Assembly (NCBI RefSeq): GCF_900635775.1 | Contig: NZ_LR134167.1 | Location: 1,149,001-1,213,000 of the forward strand | From: Avibacterium volantium | Lineage (GTDB): Bacteria > Pseudomonadota > Gammaproteobacteria > Enterobacterales > Pasteurellaceae | Direction of reading: 5' to 3' | Length of the DNA: 64,000 nucleotides | In this document: one piece after another, positions 36,899 through 47,746 of the stretch | How the letters are laid out: every line of letters begins with the position of its first letter | Numbering within the stretch: the stretch's first letter is position 1 | The notes under the pieces: generated by a model | Told to the model about the DNA's origin: nothing | Seen by the model: the letters and a program-made list of their open reading frames with translations, nothing else | Database searches by the model: none | Made by a program: the position numbers and the translations under genes

Positions 36899-38000
36899 CG
36901 TCTAACACAACCTCCCAGCCTTCGTGCCAAGTTAGGGCAACTTTTTGTCCTACGGAGTGATCAATGTGCGGATCATCTTCATTGAAGAATTCGCTAACTA
37001 ACACTTTCATATTGTTATGATCAAGAATAATGCTAGATTCCAAGGTCATACCTTTATAGTTACGATCAGAAACGTGTCCGATAATCGCTTTGGATTGTTC
37101 GTTTTCGTCTAATTCTTCAATCACAATATCTTCAGGGCGTAAAAGCACTTTCAAATGCTGATCAGGTTGAACCGGTAAATCAGTATAGATCTCACAAATA
37201 CGACCTTCCACGTTGGCTTTTACGGTTTTTTCGCTCACGCGCTCAATCACTTTGGCGTTGAAAACATTAATTTCGCCAATGAAACGTGCCACGAATAAAT
37301 TCTTCGGCTCTTCGTAAATTTCGCGTGGTGTGCCATCTTGCTCAATGTTACCTTTGTTCATCACGATAATACGATCAGACATTGTTAAGGCTTCTTCTTG
37401 ATCGTGGGTAACGAAAATAAAGGTAATGCCTAATTGACGTTGCAAGGCTTTCAGTTCATTTTGCATTTCTTTACGCAATTTATAATCCAATGCGGAAAGC
37501 GATTCGTCTAGTAACAACACTTTTGGCTTATTTACCACCGCTCTTGCAATGGCAATACGTTGTTGCTGACCGCCAGAAAGCTGATTAGGCTTGCGATCCG
37601 CCATTTCTTCCAAACGAACCATACGCAAGGCTTCCATTACGCGCGGTTTAATTTCCGCATTTGGCACTTTCTGCATACGCAAACCGAAAGCCACGTTTTC
37701 AAAAATCGTCATATGCGGGAACAGGGCATAACTTTGGAATACCGTATTCACAAAACGGCGTTCTGCTGGCACATCAGTAATATCCTGACCGTCCAAAATA
37801 ATCTTACCGCCGTTAGGATCTTCTAATCCTGCAATCAAGCGTAACACTGTGGTTTTACCACAGCCTGATGGCCCTAAAATTGTCAAAAATTCGCCATTGT
37901 TAATGGTAAGATTTAAACCATTAATAATCGTTTTGTCGCCATAAGATTTGGTTAAAGAACGAAGCTCAATAATCGGCTTGGTTTGAACTGAATTTTCCAC
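36885..38000 (-). CDS. potA: PotA, polyamine ABC transporter ATPase
   Basis: A 371-residue ATPase. Walker [10 protein letters not shown] lies near residue 44, the signature [14 protein letters not shown] near 145, Walker [12 protein letters not shown] near 165, and a C-terminal TOBE-type regulatory domain starts near residue 290. Serine replaces the usual Pro in the Walker B tail, as in other Haemophilus PotA proteins. The chosen start is GTG at 38000 ([16 protein letters not shown]), matching the family; the open frame runs 48 codons further up with no ribosome site. First gene of potABCD. Confidence 0.93.
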   Translation of the reverse strand: MENSVQTKPIIELRSLTKSYGDKTIINGLNLTINNGEFLTILGPSGCGKTTVLRLIAGLEDPNGGKIILDGQDITDVPAERRFVNTVFQSYALFPHMTIFENVAFGLRMQKVPNAEIKPRVMEALRMVRLEEMADRKPNQLSGGQQQRIAIARAVVNKPKVLLLDESLSALDYKLRKEMQNELKALQRQLGITFIFVTHDQEEALTMSDRIIVMNKGNIEQDGTPREIYEEPKNLFVARFIGEINVFNAKVIERVSEKTVKANVEGRICEIYTDLPVQPDQHLKVLLRPEDIVIEELDENEQSKAIIGHVSDRNYKGMTLESSIILDHNNMKVLVSEFFNEDDPHIDHSVGQKVALTWHEGWEVVLDDEDS

Positions 38001-38202
38001 TAGCTTTGGTTTTCTCCCTAAGAAAATTGGTTGAACAATCAGTGTATAGAAATAAGTGCTAATGATATAGCGAACGCCCCATAATGAAAAGCAATTAATC
38101 ATATTTTGACTAAAAAAATTGCGTTGAATTTTGTTATATATCAATACCTCAAGTTAAGCGCCTAGTTAGAATAAAACGCAACGATTTTTTGCAAACGAAA
38201 AG

Positions 38203-39459
38203 ATGATTATGGAAAACAGCACACAATATCAAGAAGGATTATTAGAACGTTTTTTGAACTATGTGAGTTTTGACACGCAAGGGAAATTTAATGCCAAGCC
38301 TATTCCTAGTTCCACTGGGCAGGCAAAGCTGGCTAAATTTCTGCAACAAGAGCTTTCTGCACTGGGTTTGCAACAAATTGAATTAACGAAACAAGGTATT
38401 CTCACCGCATTTTTGCCTTCCAATGTTAGCCCTAAAATGCCGACCATTGGCTTTATTAGCCAGCTTGATACTTCACCACAATGTAGCAGCAAACACGCCT
38501 TGCCTGAAGTGATTGAAAATTATCGTGGCGGTGATATTTCTCTTGGCATAGGGGAAGAATTTATCAGCCCGGTATATCACCCATTTTTACAAAAATTGAT
38601 TGGAAAAACCTTAGTGGTTGGTGATGGGAAAACCTTGCTAGGAGCAGATAACAAAGCAGGAATAGCAGAAATTCTGACCGCACTTCATATTTTGCAGCAA
38701 AATCATCTTTCCCATTGCAACATTCGCCTTGCCTTTGTGCCAGACAAAGAAACTGGGCAGGGAATGAAACATTTTCCTTTTGAGAAATTTACTTGTGATT
38801 GGGCATATTGCCTTGCCGGGGAGGGCGTGGGTAGTTTGGGGTATGAAAATGTCAATGTCGCCACCGCCACCGTAACCCTTTATGGACGCAATATTCAAGC
38901 CGGAGTAGGCAAAGACAAAATGCGTAATGCACTCACTTTAGCTTGTGAATTTCAAAAGGGGCTACCAGCGCAAGAAGTGCCAGAAAAAACAGAGCGTAAG
39001 CAGGGTTTTTTCCATTTAGAAAGCCTAACGGGCGACATTGAGAAAGTGGAAATGCGCTATTTAATTTGTGATTTTGATGCGGTGAGTTTTGAACAGCGTA
39101 AAGCATTTTTGGCAATGATGATTGTGGATTTTAATCGCAAAAAACGCTTAAGAAAAAAAGCACAGTTAAGCATTGAAGATCAATATGGCAATATGGGCGA
39201 AGTTATTAAACAGCAGCCAAAATCTATTCAACTTGCCGATTTGGCAATGAAACAATGTGATATTGAGCCAATTCTCACGCCAATCCGCTCAGGTTATCTC
39301 GGTGCGAAATTAGCAGAAAAACAGATTCCTTGCCCAATGCTATTTACTGGCGGCTACAATTTCCATAGCAAGCAAGAATTGACCACCCTTGAAGGAATGT
39401 GGGACGCCACAAGGGTGATCGTGAAAATTGTTGAGTTAGCCAATAAAATGCGTAACTAA
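38203..39459 (+). CDS. PepT homologue with a degraded active site (probable pseudoenzyme)
   Basis: The 418 residues align with peptidase T from end to end ([45 protein letters not shown]), and the gene has the same place beside potABCD as pepT of H. influenzae. The active site is largely lost. The HxD pair is now Gln87-x-Asp89, the catalytic Glu of PDEE is Lys182, the metal Asp of VDGG is Ala205, the His of the dimer-domain motif is Gln232, and IRGGTDGA has become IRSGYLGA. Only Asp149, Glu183 and His388 of the metal set remain. The frame is open. Its stop overlaps the glnE stop. Confidence 0.85.
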   Translation: MIMENSTQYQEGLLERFLNYVSFDTQGKFNAKPIPSSTGQAKLAKFLQQELSALGLQQIELTKQGILTAFLPSNVSPKMPTIGFISQLDTSPQCSSKHALPEVIENYRGGDISLGIGEEFISPVYHPFLQKLIGKTLVVGDGKTLLGADNKAGIAEILTALHILQQNHLSHCNIRLAFVPDKETGQGMKHFPFEKFTCDWAYCLAGEGVGSLGYENVNVATATVTLYGRNIQAGVGKDKMRNALTLACEFQKGLPAQEVPEKTERKQGFFHLESLTGDIEKVEMRYLICDFDAVSFEQRKAFLAMMIVDFNRKKRLRKKAQLSIEDQYGNMGEVIKQQPKSIQLADLAMKQCDIEPILTPIRSGYLGAKLAEKQIPCPMLFTGGYNFHSKQELTTLEGMWDATRVIVKIVELANKMRN

Positions 39460-42400
39460 TCAAATAACGTCCGCCAAATTTCTTCAATAAATTGGCGTTC
39501 AGATTGAAATTCTACTTGGCTAACCACCACCGGCAAGCCAAGTAAATTTAATTGATGAATACGGTTGCGCAGGCTGGTGTAGGCATTTTTTAATTGCTCA
39601 GAAATTTCAAAATTTAGCACCGCACTTTTATTTTTCACGCTTTTATTTTCTTCAGTTTGCTTTTCCGTACTTTCATTTTCTGTATTAGGAATTTCCGCCA
39701 TTGATTCAAAAATCCGCACGTTATCCGACCAAGTGGTTAAGCTCGGGTATTGCGGCGCGTAAGCCAGCACCAAATATTGCGCGATAAATTCAATATCTGT
39801 AATGCCGCCTTTATCGGTTTTAATGTTAAATTCATCAGGATTGCTATTGGCAAGATGTTGATACATTTTCTCGCGCATTGCTTTCACATCTTCTTTGAGT
39901 TGCACAAGATCCCGTGGGGCAGCCAGCACCTTGTGGCGAATCAGCTCAAAGCGTTGGCGCAAGGCAGGCTCGCCATAAACCGCGCGACTGCGCACCAAGG
40001 CCTGTTTTTCCCACGTCCAAGCTTCATTCAGCTGATAATTTTCAAAAGCACTCAATGAACAGCCAAGCAAGCCCGCATCGCCAGAAGGGCGTAGGCGAAT
40101 GTCCACCTCATAAAGCACGCCAGCGCTGGTATTCATACTAAAAATGCTGATGATTTTTTGAGCAAGCTTGAGATAAAACTGATTGCTATCAATCACTTTT
40201 TTCCCGCCGACCGTTTGCCCCGTTTTAGTGCCGTCAAATAAGAACACCAAATCCAAATCAGATTTATACCCCAGCTCAATGCCGCCCAATTTGCCATAAC
40301 CAATCACCAAAAAGCCTTTTTCATCAGGGGCAAGAAACTCTGGCACGCCAAAGCGCGCGCTGACTTGCTGCCAAGCGAGATTGACCACCGCATCAATAAT
40401 GGCTTCCGCTAAGTAGGTGAGATGATCGCTGACTTTCATTACAGGTAACGCACCCAGAATATCCGCTGCTGCCACGCGCAACAAGGTGCTTTGCTTAAAT
40501 TGGCGTAGGGCATCAATGAATTGTTCTTCATCATCTTGCGGTAAACGGAGCAGATATTGCTTTAATTCGCTGCGATATTCGCTAAAATGGGTAGGATTAA
40601 GCAACGCCTTGCGATCTAACAATTCATCAAGCAAAATCGGGTGGCGCGCCACTTGTTGCGCAATCAGTTGCGATTGCGAACACAGCTCAATAAGCTGATT
40701 TAGCACCTGTGGATTCTCCACTAATAATTCTAAATAGGTAGTGCGCGTGAGAATTTTGTCCACAATATCCAACATTCGTGGTAGCAAGGTTTCATAGGCC
40801 TGATGCTGGAAAATCTGCGCCAACAACATTGGCATTAATTGCACCAATACGCCACGCCCCCTTGTACCAATAGGACGGCGCGCTAGCTCGGTGCGGAACT
40901 GAGCAAGGCGTTGTAAGAGCGGTGCATTTTCTTCCAGTTTTATGCCATTTTGTTGCAACATCAGCTGAATGTCTTCATCATTGAGATCCGTTTCTAAAAA
41001 ATCGTCCCATTGGCTATTTTCTGGCGTGGGCTTATCATTTTCTTCGCCAATTAATTGAGAAAAAACCGACCGCACTTTGTGTTGGTGAGATTGCAATAAC
41101 GCATAAAAATCTGCCCAGCTGGTGAGGTGGTTTTCCACAATGATTGGTTGTTTTTCATCATTCCATTGAAGGTAATGTTGTGCCGCAAAAATCAGGCGTT
41201 GGCGATCCAGTTCTTTTTCTGGTAAAAGTTGCGTTTGCTTATCATCAATGGCTTGCAACAGGTTTTCTACACGGCGTAAAAACACATAGGCTTGTTGCAA
41301 ATCTTGTTTTTCATTTGGGCTAAGCAGGCCTAATTTTTCTAATTCTGGCAAGAGATTAAGCAGAGAATGCTGCTGCAATTTGATTTCGCGACCACCACGA
41401 ATTAGCTGGAAAACTTGCACGATAAATTCAATTTCACGAATTCCCCCTGCACCAAGTTTAATGTTATCCACTAAACCGCGGCGGCGCACTTCTCGCTCAA
41501 TTTTACCTTTCATTTCGCGTAGTGCTTGAATCACACTGAAGTCAATATAACGGCGATAAACAAAAGGGCGGAGCAAATTTTGCAAGTTTTTCACATTCGG
41601 ATCTTGCGGATCCGCCCCTAAAATTCTCCCTTTGATCATCGCATAGCGTTCCCAATCGCGCCCTTGTTCTTGGTAATATTGTTCCATCGCAGTAAAGCTC
41701 AGTGCTAATGCACCCGCTTCACCAAAAGGACGCAGACGCATATCCGTGCGATACACAAAACCATCTGGCGTATATTGATCAAGGGCGTTGATCAGGCGTT
41801 GCCCAAGGCGAGTGAAAAACACGCTATTTTCAATGGAACGCCTTGCCCCTTGGGTTTCTCCATTGGCAGGGTAGGTGAAAATGAGATCAATATCAGAAGA
41901 AAAATTGAGTTCAAATCCGCCTAATTTTCCCATTCCTAAAATATAAAGTTGTTGTGGGTTACCGTGCGCGTCCATTGGCGTTCCCATTTCCGCACAAGCG
42001 CGCTGATAAAGCCAATCGCGAGTAGCGATAATAATGCCTTCTGCCAGTTGAGAAAGGTGCACAAAAACCGCTTCTACGGTGGCGAGATTTAGGCTTTGGC
42101 ACAGGCTCAGTTTTGCCATTTCACGGTGGCGAAACAGACGCAGTTGGCGATACAGTTGGGCATCATCATTAACGCTTTCAAGTAAATCCTGCAAGGCTTG
42201 GCGATAATAGTCTGTATTTTCTAAAGTGGGGATCTGCTGCCAACATTGGTGCAAAAAGTGCGGTTGTTTTTTTAAGGTTTCTGCCACAAAATCAGACATT
42301 GCAATGCCTTGCGCCAGCTTGCCAATCGGGCTTGTGGGATCATTTTGCTGCGCAGTAAGTTGTGTGTAAATTTCTTCATTGTAGCGTTCGGGGAAGTGTT

Positions 42401-42461
42401 CAATTAAACTCGCTGCCAGTGCTTGCAAGGTATCCTCAAGGTGGGGAACAGAAAATGCCAT
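39456..42461 (-). CDS. glnE: GlnE, glutamine synthetase adenylyltransferase/deadenylase
   Basis: A 1001-residue bifunctional enzyme that adds or removes AMP on glutamine synthetase. The two nucleotidyltransferase domains carry [20 protein letters not shown] (about residues 175-195) and [24 protein letters not shown] (about 718-742), each with the catalytic DxD. It is longer than E. coli GlnE (about 946), partly because of a low-complexity Asn/Glu/Lys insert at about 924-950 that contains an uptake signal. It ends tail-to-tail with the PepT homologue, overlapping by 4 bp. Confidence 0.95.
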   Translation of the reverse strand: MAFSVPHLEDTLQALAASLIEHFPERYNEEIYTQLTAQQNDPTSPIGKLAQGIAMSDFVAETLKKQPHFLHQCWQQIPTLENTDYYRQALQDLLESVNDDAQLYRQLRLFRHREMAKLSLCQSLNLATVEAVFVHLSQLAEGIIIATRDWLYQRACAEMGTPMDAHGNPQQLYILGMGKLGGFELNFSSDIDLIFTYPANGETQGARRSIENSVFFTRLGQRLINALDQYTPDGFVYRTDMRLRPFGEAGALALSFTAMEQYYQEQGRDWERYAMIKGRILGADPQDPNVKNLQNLLRPFVYRRYIDFSVIQALREMKGKIEREVRRRGLVDNIKLGAGGIREIEFIVQVFQLIRGGREIKLQQHSLLNLLPELEKLGLLSPNEKQDLQQAYVFLRRVENLLQAIDDKQTQLLPEKELDRQRLIFAAQHYLQWNDEKQPIIVENHLTSWADFYALLQSHQHKVRSVFSQLIGEENDKPTPENSQWDDFLETDLNDEDIQLMLQQNGIKLEENAPLLQRLAQFRTELARRPIGTRGRGVLVQLMPMLLAQIFQHQAYETLLPRMLDIVDKILTRTTYLELLVENPQVLNQLIELCSQSQLIAQQVARHPILLDELLDRKALLNPTHFSEYRSELKQYLLRLPQDDEEQFIDALRQFKQSTLLRVAAADILGALPVMKVSDHLTYLAEAIIDAVVNLAWQQVSARFGVPEFLAPDEKGFLVIGYGKLGGIELGYKSDLDLVFLFDGTKTGQTVGGKKVIDSNQFYLKLAQKIISIFSMNTSAGVLYEVDIRLRPSGDAGLLGCSLSAFENYQLNEAWTWEKQALVRSRAVYGEPALRQRFELIRHKVLAAPRDLVQLKEDVKAMREKMYQHLANSNPDEFNIKTDKGGITDIEFIAQYLVLAYAPQYPSLTTWSDNVRIFESMAEIPNTENESTEKQTEENKSVKNKSAVLNFEISEQLKNAYTSLRNRIHQLNLLGLPVVVSQVEFQSERQFIEEIWRTLFD

Positions 42462-42582
42462 AGCCTATCCTTATGAATGATTAACTTGTTGCTAACTATA
42501 AAGAAATTTTGAGAATTTTTAAACACATAGATTGCATTAGCAACGGAAAATTACTACACTGAAAGCCGAGTTAAAAGCTCAG

Positions 42583-42656
42583 ATTAGTCGGGGTGCTTGA
42601 TAGCTGAGATCATACCCGTGAACCTGATACAGTTAATACTGACGTAGGAAACTAAT
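42583..42656 (+). promoter_or_regulatory. TPP riboswitch (THI element) of thiBPQ
   Basis: The conserved thi-box parts occur in order: CGGGGTGC, GCTGAGAT, ATACCCGTGAACCTGAT, and ACGTAGGAA, closed by ATTAGT (42583-42588) with ACTAAT (42651-42656) as helix P1. Downstream, CGTCAATATT (42671-42680) can pair at 9 of 10 positions with AATACTGACG (42635-42644) inside the aptamer, which suggests the switching helix. It controls the thiamine uptake operon. Confidence 0.93.
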
Positions 42657-42709
42657 TTCTTTGCTGTTTGCGTCAATATTGCTGGTCGTTTTTTATGGAA
42701 GGAAACACT

Positions 42710-43714
42710 ATGCAATTCAAAAAATCTTTTTCTCTTACTTTTCTTACCGCACTTTTTAGCACCCACCTTATGGCGGCACAAAGCCCTGAAAATGTGCAAG
42801 TTTACACTTATGATAGTTTTAGTGCCGATTGGGGCGCAGGTCCGAAAGTGAAAGCTTTGTTTGAACAAGCTCATCCGCAATGTCAGGTAAATTATGTGCC
42901 TTTTGATAGCACAGGCGTGATGTTTAATCGCATTCGTCTTGAAGGAAAAAAGAGCAAAGCGGATATTGTTTTAGGCTTAGATCAAACGATGCTTGATGAA
43001 GCGAGAAAAACACAATTATTTGCCGAAAATAACGTGCCAACGGAACAACTTTCCTTGCCCGTGAAGTGGCAAGACAAGGTGTTCTTACCTTATGATTTTG
43101 GTGCTTATGCCTTTGTTTATCATAAAGAAAAATTACCAAATCCACCAAAAAGCCTAAAAGAGTTAGTGTATAACCAACAACTTCGCGTCATTTACCAAGA
43201 TCCGCGCACCAGTGGTGTGGGGCGTGGTTTAGTGATCTTAATGAATGAAGTTTATGGTGATGATGTGGGCGCTGCGTGGAAAAAACTTGCTAGCCATACC
43301 GTTACTGTGGGCAAAGGCTGGTCGGAAACTTATGGCGCCTTTTTAAAAGGCGAAGCGGATTTAGTATTTAGCTATAACACATCACCGCTTTATCACTTAT
43401 TAAATGATAAAGATGCCAATTACGCCGCCACGGATTTTGCTGAAGGGCAAGTGTTACAAATTGAAACCGCGGCACGAATGGCAAATCACCCAAATGCTTG
43501 TGCAGATGCCTTTATGCAATTTTTGATCTCACCACAGGCGCAAAGCCAAATTTCACAAAAAAATGTGATGTTTGCCGTAATTGATGAAAAAATTGAGCCT
43601 CACTTTGATGCCTTAAAACAAGCGCAGCAAAGCAAAACTACCTTGGGTAGTGGTGTCAATGCAGAACAATTAAAACAATGGACGAACACTTGGCAAGCCA
43701 GCTTAACACAATAG
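42710..43714 (+). CDS. thiB: ThiB, thiamine-binding periplasmic protein
   Basis: A 334-residue solute-binding protein for thiamine, TMP and TPP. The signal peptide is MQFKKSFSLTFLTALFSTHLMAAQ. VQVYTYDSFSADWGAGPKVKALFE and PRTSGVGRGLVILMNEVYG are typical of the family. The start at 42710 follows GGAAGG; the open frame goes 14 codons upstream through the riboswitch expression platform. First gene of thiBPQ. Confidence 0.95.
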   Translation: MQFKKSFSLTFLTALFSTHLMAAQSPENVQVYTYDSFSADWGAGPKVKALFEQAHPQCQVNYVPFDSTGVMFNRIRLEGKKSKADIVLGLDQTMLDEARKTQLFAENNVPTEQLSLPVKWQDKVFLPYDFGAYAFVYHKEKLPNPPKSLKELVYNQQLRVIYQDPRTSGVGRGLVILMNEVYGDDVGAAWKKLASHTVTVGKGWSETYGAFLKGEADLVFSYNTSPLYHLLNDKDANYAATDFAEGQVLQIETAARMANHPNACADAFMQFLISPQAQSQISQKNVMFAVIDEKIEPHFDALKQAQQSKTTLGSGVNAEQLKQWTNTWQASLTQ

Positions 43715-45321
43715 TTCGCCGTAACTTGCAAAAATTCCCCCTGTCTTCAATGGCGGGGGGAATTGGTGTGATTTTGTTGTTAGGCGCATTTTATCTGTTT
43801 GCCTTAAGTGCGGTGTTAAATCTTGGCAATGATCATCAATGGACGACACTTTGGCAAGATAGCTATGTGCGCCACGTTATCGCCTTTAGTTTTGGGCAAG
43901 CTTTTTTATCGGCGTTTTTATCTGTACTGGTTGGTCTGTTTTTTGCTCGCGCGTTTTTTTACCAAGATTTCGGTGGCAAAACGCTGATTTTAAAATTATT
44001 TTCTCTCACTTTCGTGTTGCCTGCCTTGGTGGCGGTGCTAGGTTTGCTCGGGATTTACGGACATTCAGGCTGGCTGGCAAGCTTATTTTTCGCTCTTGAG
44101 ATTGATTGGAAACCCAATATTTACGGCTTGAGTGGTATTTTGATCGCCCATTTATTTTTTAATATTCCTTTGGCAAGTCGCTTATTTTTGCAGGCGCTTT
44201 CAAGCATTCCCAATCAGCAACGGCAGCTCAGTTCACAACTGAATATCCGCGGTTGGCAGTTTATCCGTTTGATCGAATTACCTTATTTACGCCAACAGTT
44301 TTTGCCGGCGTTTACTTTAATTTTTATGCTGTGCTTCACCAGTTTTGCCATTGTGCTAACCCTTGGCGGCGGGCCGGCTTACACCACCTTAGAAGTGGCA
44401 ATTTATCAAGCCATTTTATTTGAATTTGATTTACCGAAAGCCGCAATGCTCGCGTTATTACAATGTGGGTTTTGCGTGCTGTTGCTTGCACTCAGCAGTT
44501 TGTTTAATAGCAAAGATCCGAGCCAGCTTAATTTGCGTCATTTTTGGCGAGAAAAACAAACAAGTGCGGTGCAAATTTGGCAAATTTTTTGTGTCAGCAG
44601 TGTGCTGATTTTTCTCTTTTCCCCACTGCTTTATATGGTGGTGTCAGGCTTAGATTGGCAGGCGTGGCAAAAAGTGGCAGCCAATCCCCAGTTATGGCGT
44701 GCCTTGGGGTACTCTTTAAGTATCGCCCTATGTTCTGCGTTATTTGCGATTTTATTTTCAATGGCATTGCTTTTTTTGGCTCGCCGTTTAGCTTGGCAAC
44801 ATCACCGCTATTGCGCCAATTTAATTAGCAATATGGGAATGATCGTACTTGCGATCCCAACCTTGGTGGTGGCGTTGGGGTTGTTTATTCGCTTGCAAGC
44901 AATGGATTTTCAGCCGTGGCATTTATTGCTAATTGTGGCATTTTGTAATGGCATTTTGGCGATGCCTTTTGTGATCCGTACGCTTTCTGTGCCAATGTAT
45001 CAAAATATGCAATATGAGCGCCTTTGCCAATCTCTCGGCGTGCAAGGCTGGCAACGCTGGAAATGGGTGGAATGGCAAGCGCTCAACGCCCCAATGCGAT
45101 ATGCTTTCGCCTTGGCTTGTGCGTTATCTTTGGGGGATTTCACCGCCATTGCCTTATTCGGCAATCAAGATTTTATCTCTCTGCCGTATTTGCTCTATCA
45201 GCAATTAGGCTCATATCGTATGCAAGAAGCGAGCGTTACCGCCTTGATTTTATTATTGTTATGTGGCGCGTTATTCGTGCTGATTGAGCGTTCGCAAAGG
45301 CAGGGCAAAGATAAAATCTGA
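43678..45321 (+). CDS. thiP: ThiP, thiamine ABC transporter permease
   Basis: A fused-domain permease of up to 547 residues with about twelve hydrophobic segments and two EAA-type loops (near 175-200 and near 440-465). The first ATG (43678) overlaps thiB by 37 bp and has no clear ribosome site; TTG at 43726 or ATG at 43750 are alternatives, and all precede the first membrane helix. thiQ follows 76 bp downstream. Confidence 0.92.
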   Translation: MDEHLASQLNTIVRRNLQKFPLSSMAGGIGVILLLGAFYLFALSAVLNLGNDHQWTTLWQDSYVRHVIAFSFGQAFLSAFLSVLVGLFFARAFFYQDFGGKTLILKLFSLTFVLPALVAVLGLLGIYGHSGWLASLFFALEIDWKPNIYGLSGILIAHLFFNIPLASRLFLQALSSIPNQQRQLSSQLNIRGWQFIRLIELPYLRQQFLPAFTLIFMLCFTSFAIVLTLGGGPAYTTLEVAIYQAILFEFDLPKAAMLALLQCGFCVLLLALSSLFNSKDPSQLNLRHFWREKQTSAVQIWQIFCVSSVLIFLFSPLLYMVVSGLDWQAWQKVAANPQLWRALGYSLSIALCSALFAILFSMALLFLARRLAWQHHRYCANLISNMGMIVLAIPTLVVALGLFIRLQAMDFQPWHLLLIVAFCNGILAMPFVIRTLSVPMYQNMQYERLCQSLGVQGWQRWKWVEWQALNAPMRYAFALACALSLGDFTAIALFGNQDFISLPYLLYQQLGSYRMQEASVTALILLLLCGALFVLIERSQRQGKDKI

Positions 45322-45397
45322 AAAAATTGCACCGCACTTTATCTTTGCATTTTGGTATGTTTACCACATTCTTTGGTTTTATGATTTAGGCAACACG

Positions 45398-46051
45398 ATG
45401 ATTAAACTGGATACTTATTTTCATTACCCCAATCAACCAATGCACTTTAAGTTGCATATCCCCGCAGGGCAACGGGCGGCCATTGTGGGGGCGAGTGGGG
45501 CAGGCAAAAGCACCTTGCTCAACCTAATTGCAGGATTTGAATTGGCAGACAAAGGGGAAATTTGGCTTAATGGGCAAAATCACACCTTTAGCGCACCCCA
45601 TCAACGCCCTGTTTCAATGTTGTTCCAAGAGAATAATTTGTTCACCCATTTGACGGTGGCGCAGAACATTGCTTTAGGGCTAAAGCCAAGCCTAAATCTT
45701 AGTAAGTTAGAAAAAGCTAAAGTGGCGGAAGTGGCAAGTGCGGTGGGATTAGGGGATTTTTTAGAACGCTTGCCCAACGCCCTTTCAGGCGGACAAAAAC
45801 AACGTGTCGCCTTGGCGCGTTGCCTGTTGCGTGATAAACCCATTTTATTGCTTGATGAACCCTTTTCCGCCCTTGATCCCCATTTACGCCAAGAAATGCT
45901 GCATTTATTAGATAAGTTATGCCAGCAGAAAAACTTAACCTTGCTTATTGTGACGCATCAACCTGATGAATTGACAGGAAAAATTGATCGCCTTTTGATG
46001 GTTGAAAATGGTAGGATTAGTGATAAACCATTACCGGAATTAAAAATTTAA
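45398..46051 (+). CDS. thiQ: ThiQ, thiamine ABC transporter ATPase
   Basis: A 217-residue ATPase. Walker [10 protein letters not shown] lies near residue 32, signature [14 protein letters not shown] near 127, Walker [12 protein letters not shown] near 150. The start at [10 protein letters not shown] matches the family; the open frame runs 38 codons upstream over the end of thiP and an uptake signal. Last gene of thiBPQ. Confidence 0.94.
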   Translation: MIKLDTYFHYPNQPMHFKLHIPAGQRAAIVGASGAGKSTLLNLIAGFELADKGEIWLNGQNHTFSAPHQRPVSMLFQENNLFTHLTVAQNIALGLKPSLNLSKLEKAKVAEVASAVGLGDFLERLPNALSGGQKQRVALARCLLRDKPILLLDEPFSALDPHLRQEMLHLLDKLCQQKNLTLLIVTHQPDELTGKIDRLLMVENGRISDKPLPELKI

Positions 46052-46090
46052 GTCTAAAATAGACCGCACTTTTAAAAACAAGGATAATTT

Positions 46091-47125
46091 ATGACAACCA
46101 CAAACATTCAAATTCCCTCTTTAACACCGCACCCAACCTTAGAATACTGGTCTGTGTGTAAAGTGGAAGCTTTATTTGAAACGCCTTTTTTAGATCTTGT
46201 ATACCGTGCCGCACAGGTTCATCGTGAGAATTTCAATCCACGCGCGATCCAGCTTTCCACCTTAATGTCAATTAAAACCGGTGGCTGCCCGGAAGATTGC
46301 GGTTATTGTCCGCAGTCTGCACGTTATCACACGGGCGTACAAAATCAGCAATTGCTTGATATTGAAGAAATTGTGGAAAAAGCCAAAGTGGCGAAATCTC
46401 GTGGTGCGAGCCGTTTTTGTATGGGGGCGGCGTGGCGTGGGCCAAAGCCAAAAGACATTGAAAAAATCACTACCATTATCAAAGCGGTGAAAGCGCTTGG
46501 CTTAGAAACCTGTGGCACATTTGGCTTATTGCAAGACGGAATGGCAGAAGATCTGAAAGAAGCAGGGCTAGATTATTACAATCATAATATCGACACAGCG
46601 CCAGAACATTACGAAAAAATCATCGGCACACGCCAATTTGATGATCGGATTAACACCCTTGGCAAAGTGCGTAAAGCCGGCTTAAAAGTCTGCTGTGGTG
46701 GGATTGTTGGAATGGACGAAACCCGCAAAGAACGCGCTGCCTTTATTGCTAGCCTTGCCAACCTTGATCCACAACCAGAATCTGTGCCAATCAACCAATT
46801 AGTGAAAGTGGAAGGCACGCCATTGGCAGAAGCGGCAGAATTAGATTGGACAGAATTTGTTCGCACCATCGCTGTTGCGCGTATCGTAATGCCAAAAAGC
46901 TATGTGCGTTTATCTGCAGGCCGTCAAGGAATGTCGGAAGAAATGCAAGCAATGTGCTTTATGGCGGGCGCAAACTCCATTTTCTACGGCGATAAATTAC
47001 TGGTTACCGAAAACCCAGAAGAAGACGGCGATCAACTACTTATGGCAAAACTCGATCTTGAGCCAGAAACGGAAGAAAATCGCGGGTTAAAAGAAGAACC
47101 CTCCTTGTTTAAAGAAGTGATGTAA
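46091..47125 (+). CDS. bioB: BioB, biotin synthase
   Basis: A 344-residue radical-SAM enzyme that inserts sulfur into dethiobiotin. The SAM cluster motif is [10 protein letters not shown] (CxxxCxxC, near residue 60). Later Cys residues in GLETCGTFG and [12 protein letters not shown], and the Arg in RLSAGRQGM, fit the second cluster. AAGGATAA precedes the ATG. No other biotin synthesis gene is in the window. It is 39 bp after thiQ, so partial co-transcription is possible. Confidence 0.96.
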   Translation: MTTTNIQIPSLTPHPTLEYWSVCKVEALFETPFLDLVYRAAQVHRENFNPRAIQLSTLMSIKTGGCPEDCGYCPQSARYHTGVQNQQLLDIEEIVEKAKVAKSRGASRFCMGAAWRGPKPKDIEKITTIIKAVKALGLETCGTFGLLQDGMAEDLKEAGLDYYNHNIDTAPEHYEKIIGTRQFDDRINTLGKVRKAGLKVCCGGIVGMDETRKERAAFIASLANLDPQPESVPINQLVKVEGTPLAEAAELDWTEFVRTIAVARIVMPKSYVRLSAGRQGMSEEMQAMCFMAGANSIFYGDKLLVTENPEEDGDQLLMAKLDLEPETEENRGLKEEPSLFKEVM

Positions 47126-47151
47126 TAATAAACTAAAATAGAAAAATCAAT

Positions 47152-47174
47152 GGCAGCGAAAGCTGCCGTTTTTT
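47152..47174 (+). terminator. bioB terminator
   Basis: GGCAGC-GAAA-GCTGCC forms a tetraloop hairpin followed by GTTTTTTAT. The minus-strand Crp/Fnr-like gene ends just beyond it. Confidence 0.85.
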
Positions 47175-47179
47175 ATGTC

Positions 47180-47734
47180 TTATAACAACTCCTTCTTACG
47201 CAAATCCCGACTAATACGAATAGCGGTTTCTGTTTCGCAGCCAGCGTATTCACCAATTTCACGGTGTGTCCAGCGGTATTCAGGGAAGTTCTCTTTTAAG
47301 AAATAAATGCTATCAATCACACGATCAAGGCTTTTTAAATAAGCACTTTTGGCAAGGCGATCTTCCGCATCTCGTAATTCATTGGATAAAATTTGGAATA
47401 ATAAACGAATGGTTTCAGGATTATCTAAAAAGAATAAATCAACATCTTGCGGCGTGATTTTGATTATTTCAGCTTCCATTAGCACTTTCGCAGTGCAGTG
47501 ATATTTTTTATCGCCAAAAAGCGTGCGAAAACCAAAATAATCCTCCGCTTTATAAATTCTGACCAAGCTTTCTTTACCATTTTCAAGGGTATGATACAAC
47601 CCGATTAGCCCATTTTTGACAAAATAAAAAGACTGTGCGGTATCCCCTTGGCGATAGATTTGTGTGCCTTTCTCAAGGGCAACTAAATGATTATATTGAC
47701 AATTTTTTAAATTCATCTGTTCAAGCATTTTCAT
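47180..47734 (-). CDS. Short Crp/Fnr-family regulator
   Basis: A 184-residue protein with an N-terminal cyclic-nucleotide-binding-like fold (EKGTQIYRQGDTAQSFYFVKNGLIGLYHTLENG, about 20-52) and a C-terminal helix-turn-helix (WTHREIGEYAGCETETAIRISRDLRKK, about 155-181). The protein stops right after the recognition helix, so the usual wing of about 20 residues is missing. It has no N-terminal Cys cluster like FNR. AGGAT fits better with the second ATG (47728). It lies 12 bp after the TSUP gene on the same strand, so they form an operon. Confidence 0.75.
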   Translation of the reverse strand: MKMLEQMNLKNCQYNHLVALEKGTQIYRQGDTAQSFYFVKNGLIGLYHTLENGKESLVRIYKAEDYFGFRTLFGDKKYHCTAKVLMEAEIIKITPQDVDLFFLDNPETIRLLFQILSNELRDAEDRLAKSAYLKSLDRVIDSIYFLKENFPEYRWTHREIGEYAGCETETAIRISRDLRKKELL

Positions 47735-47746
47735 ATCCTATGAGAT

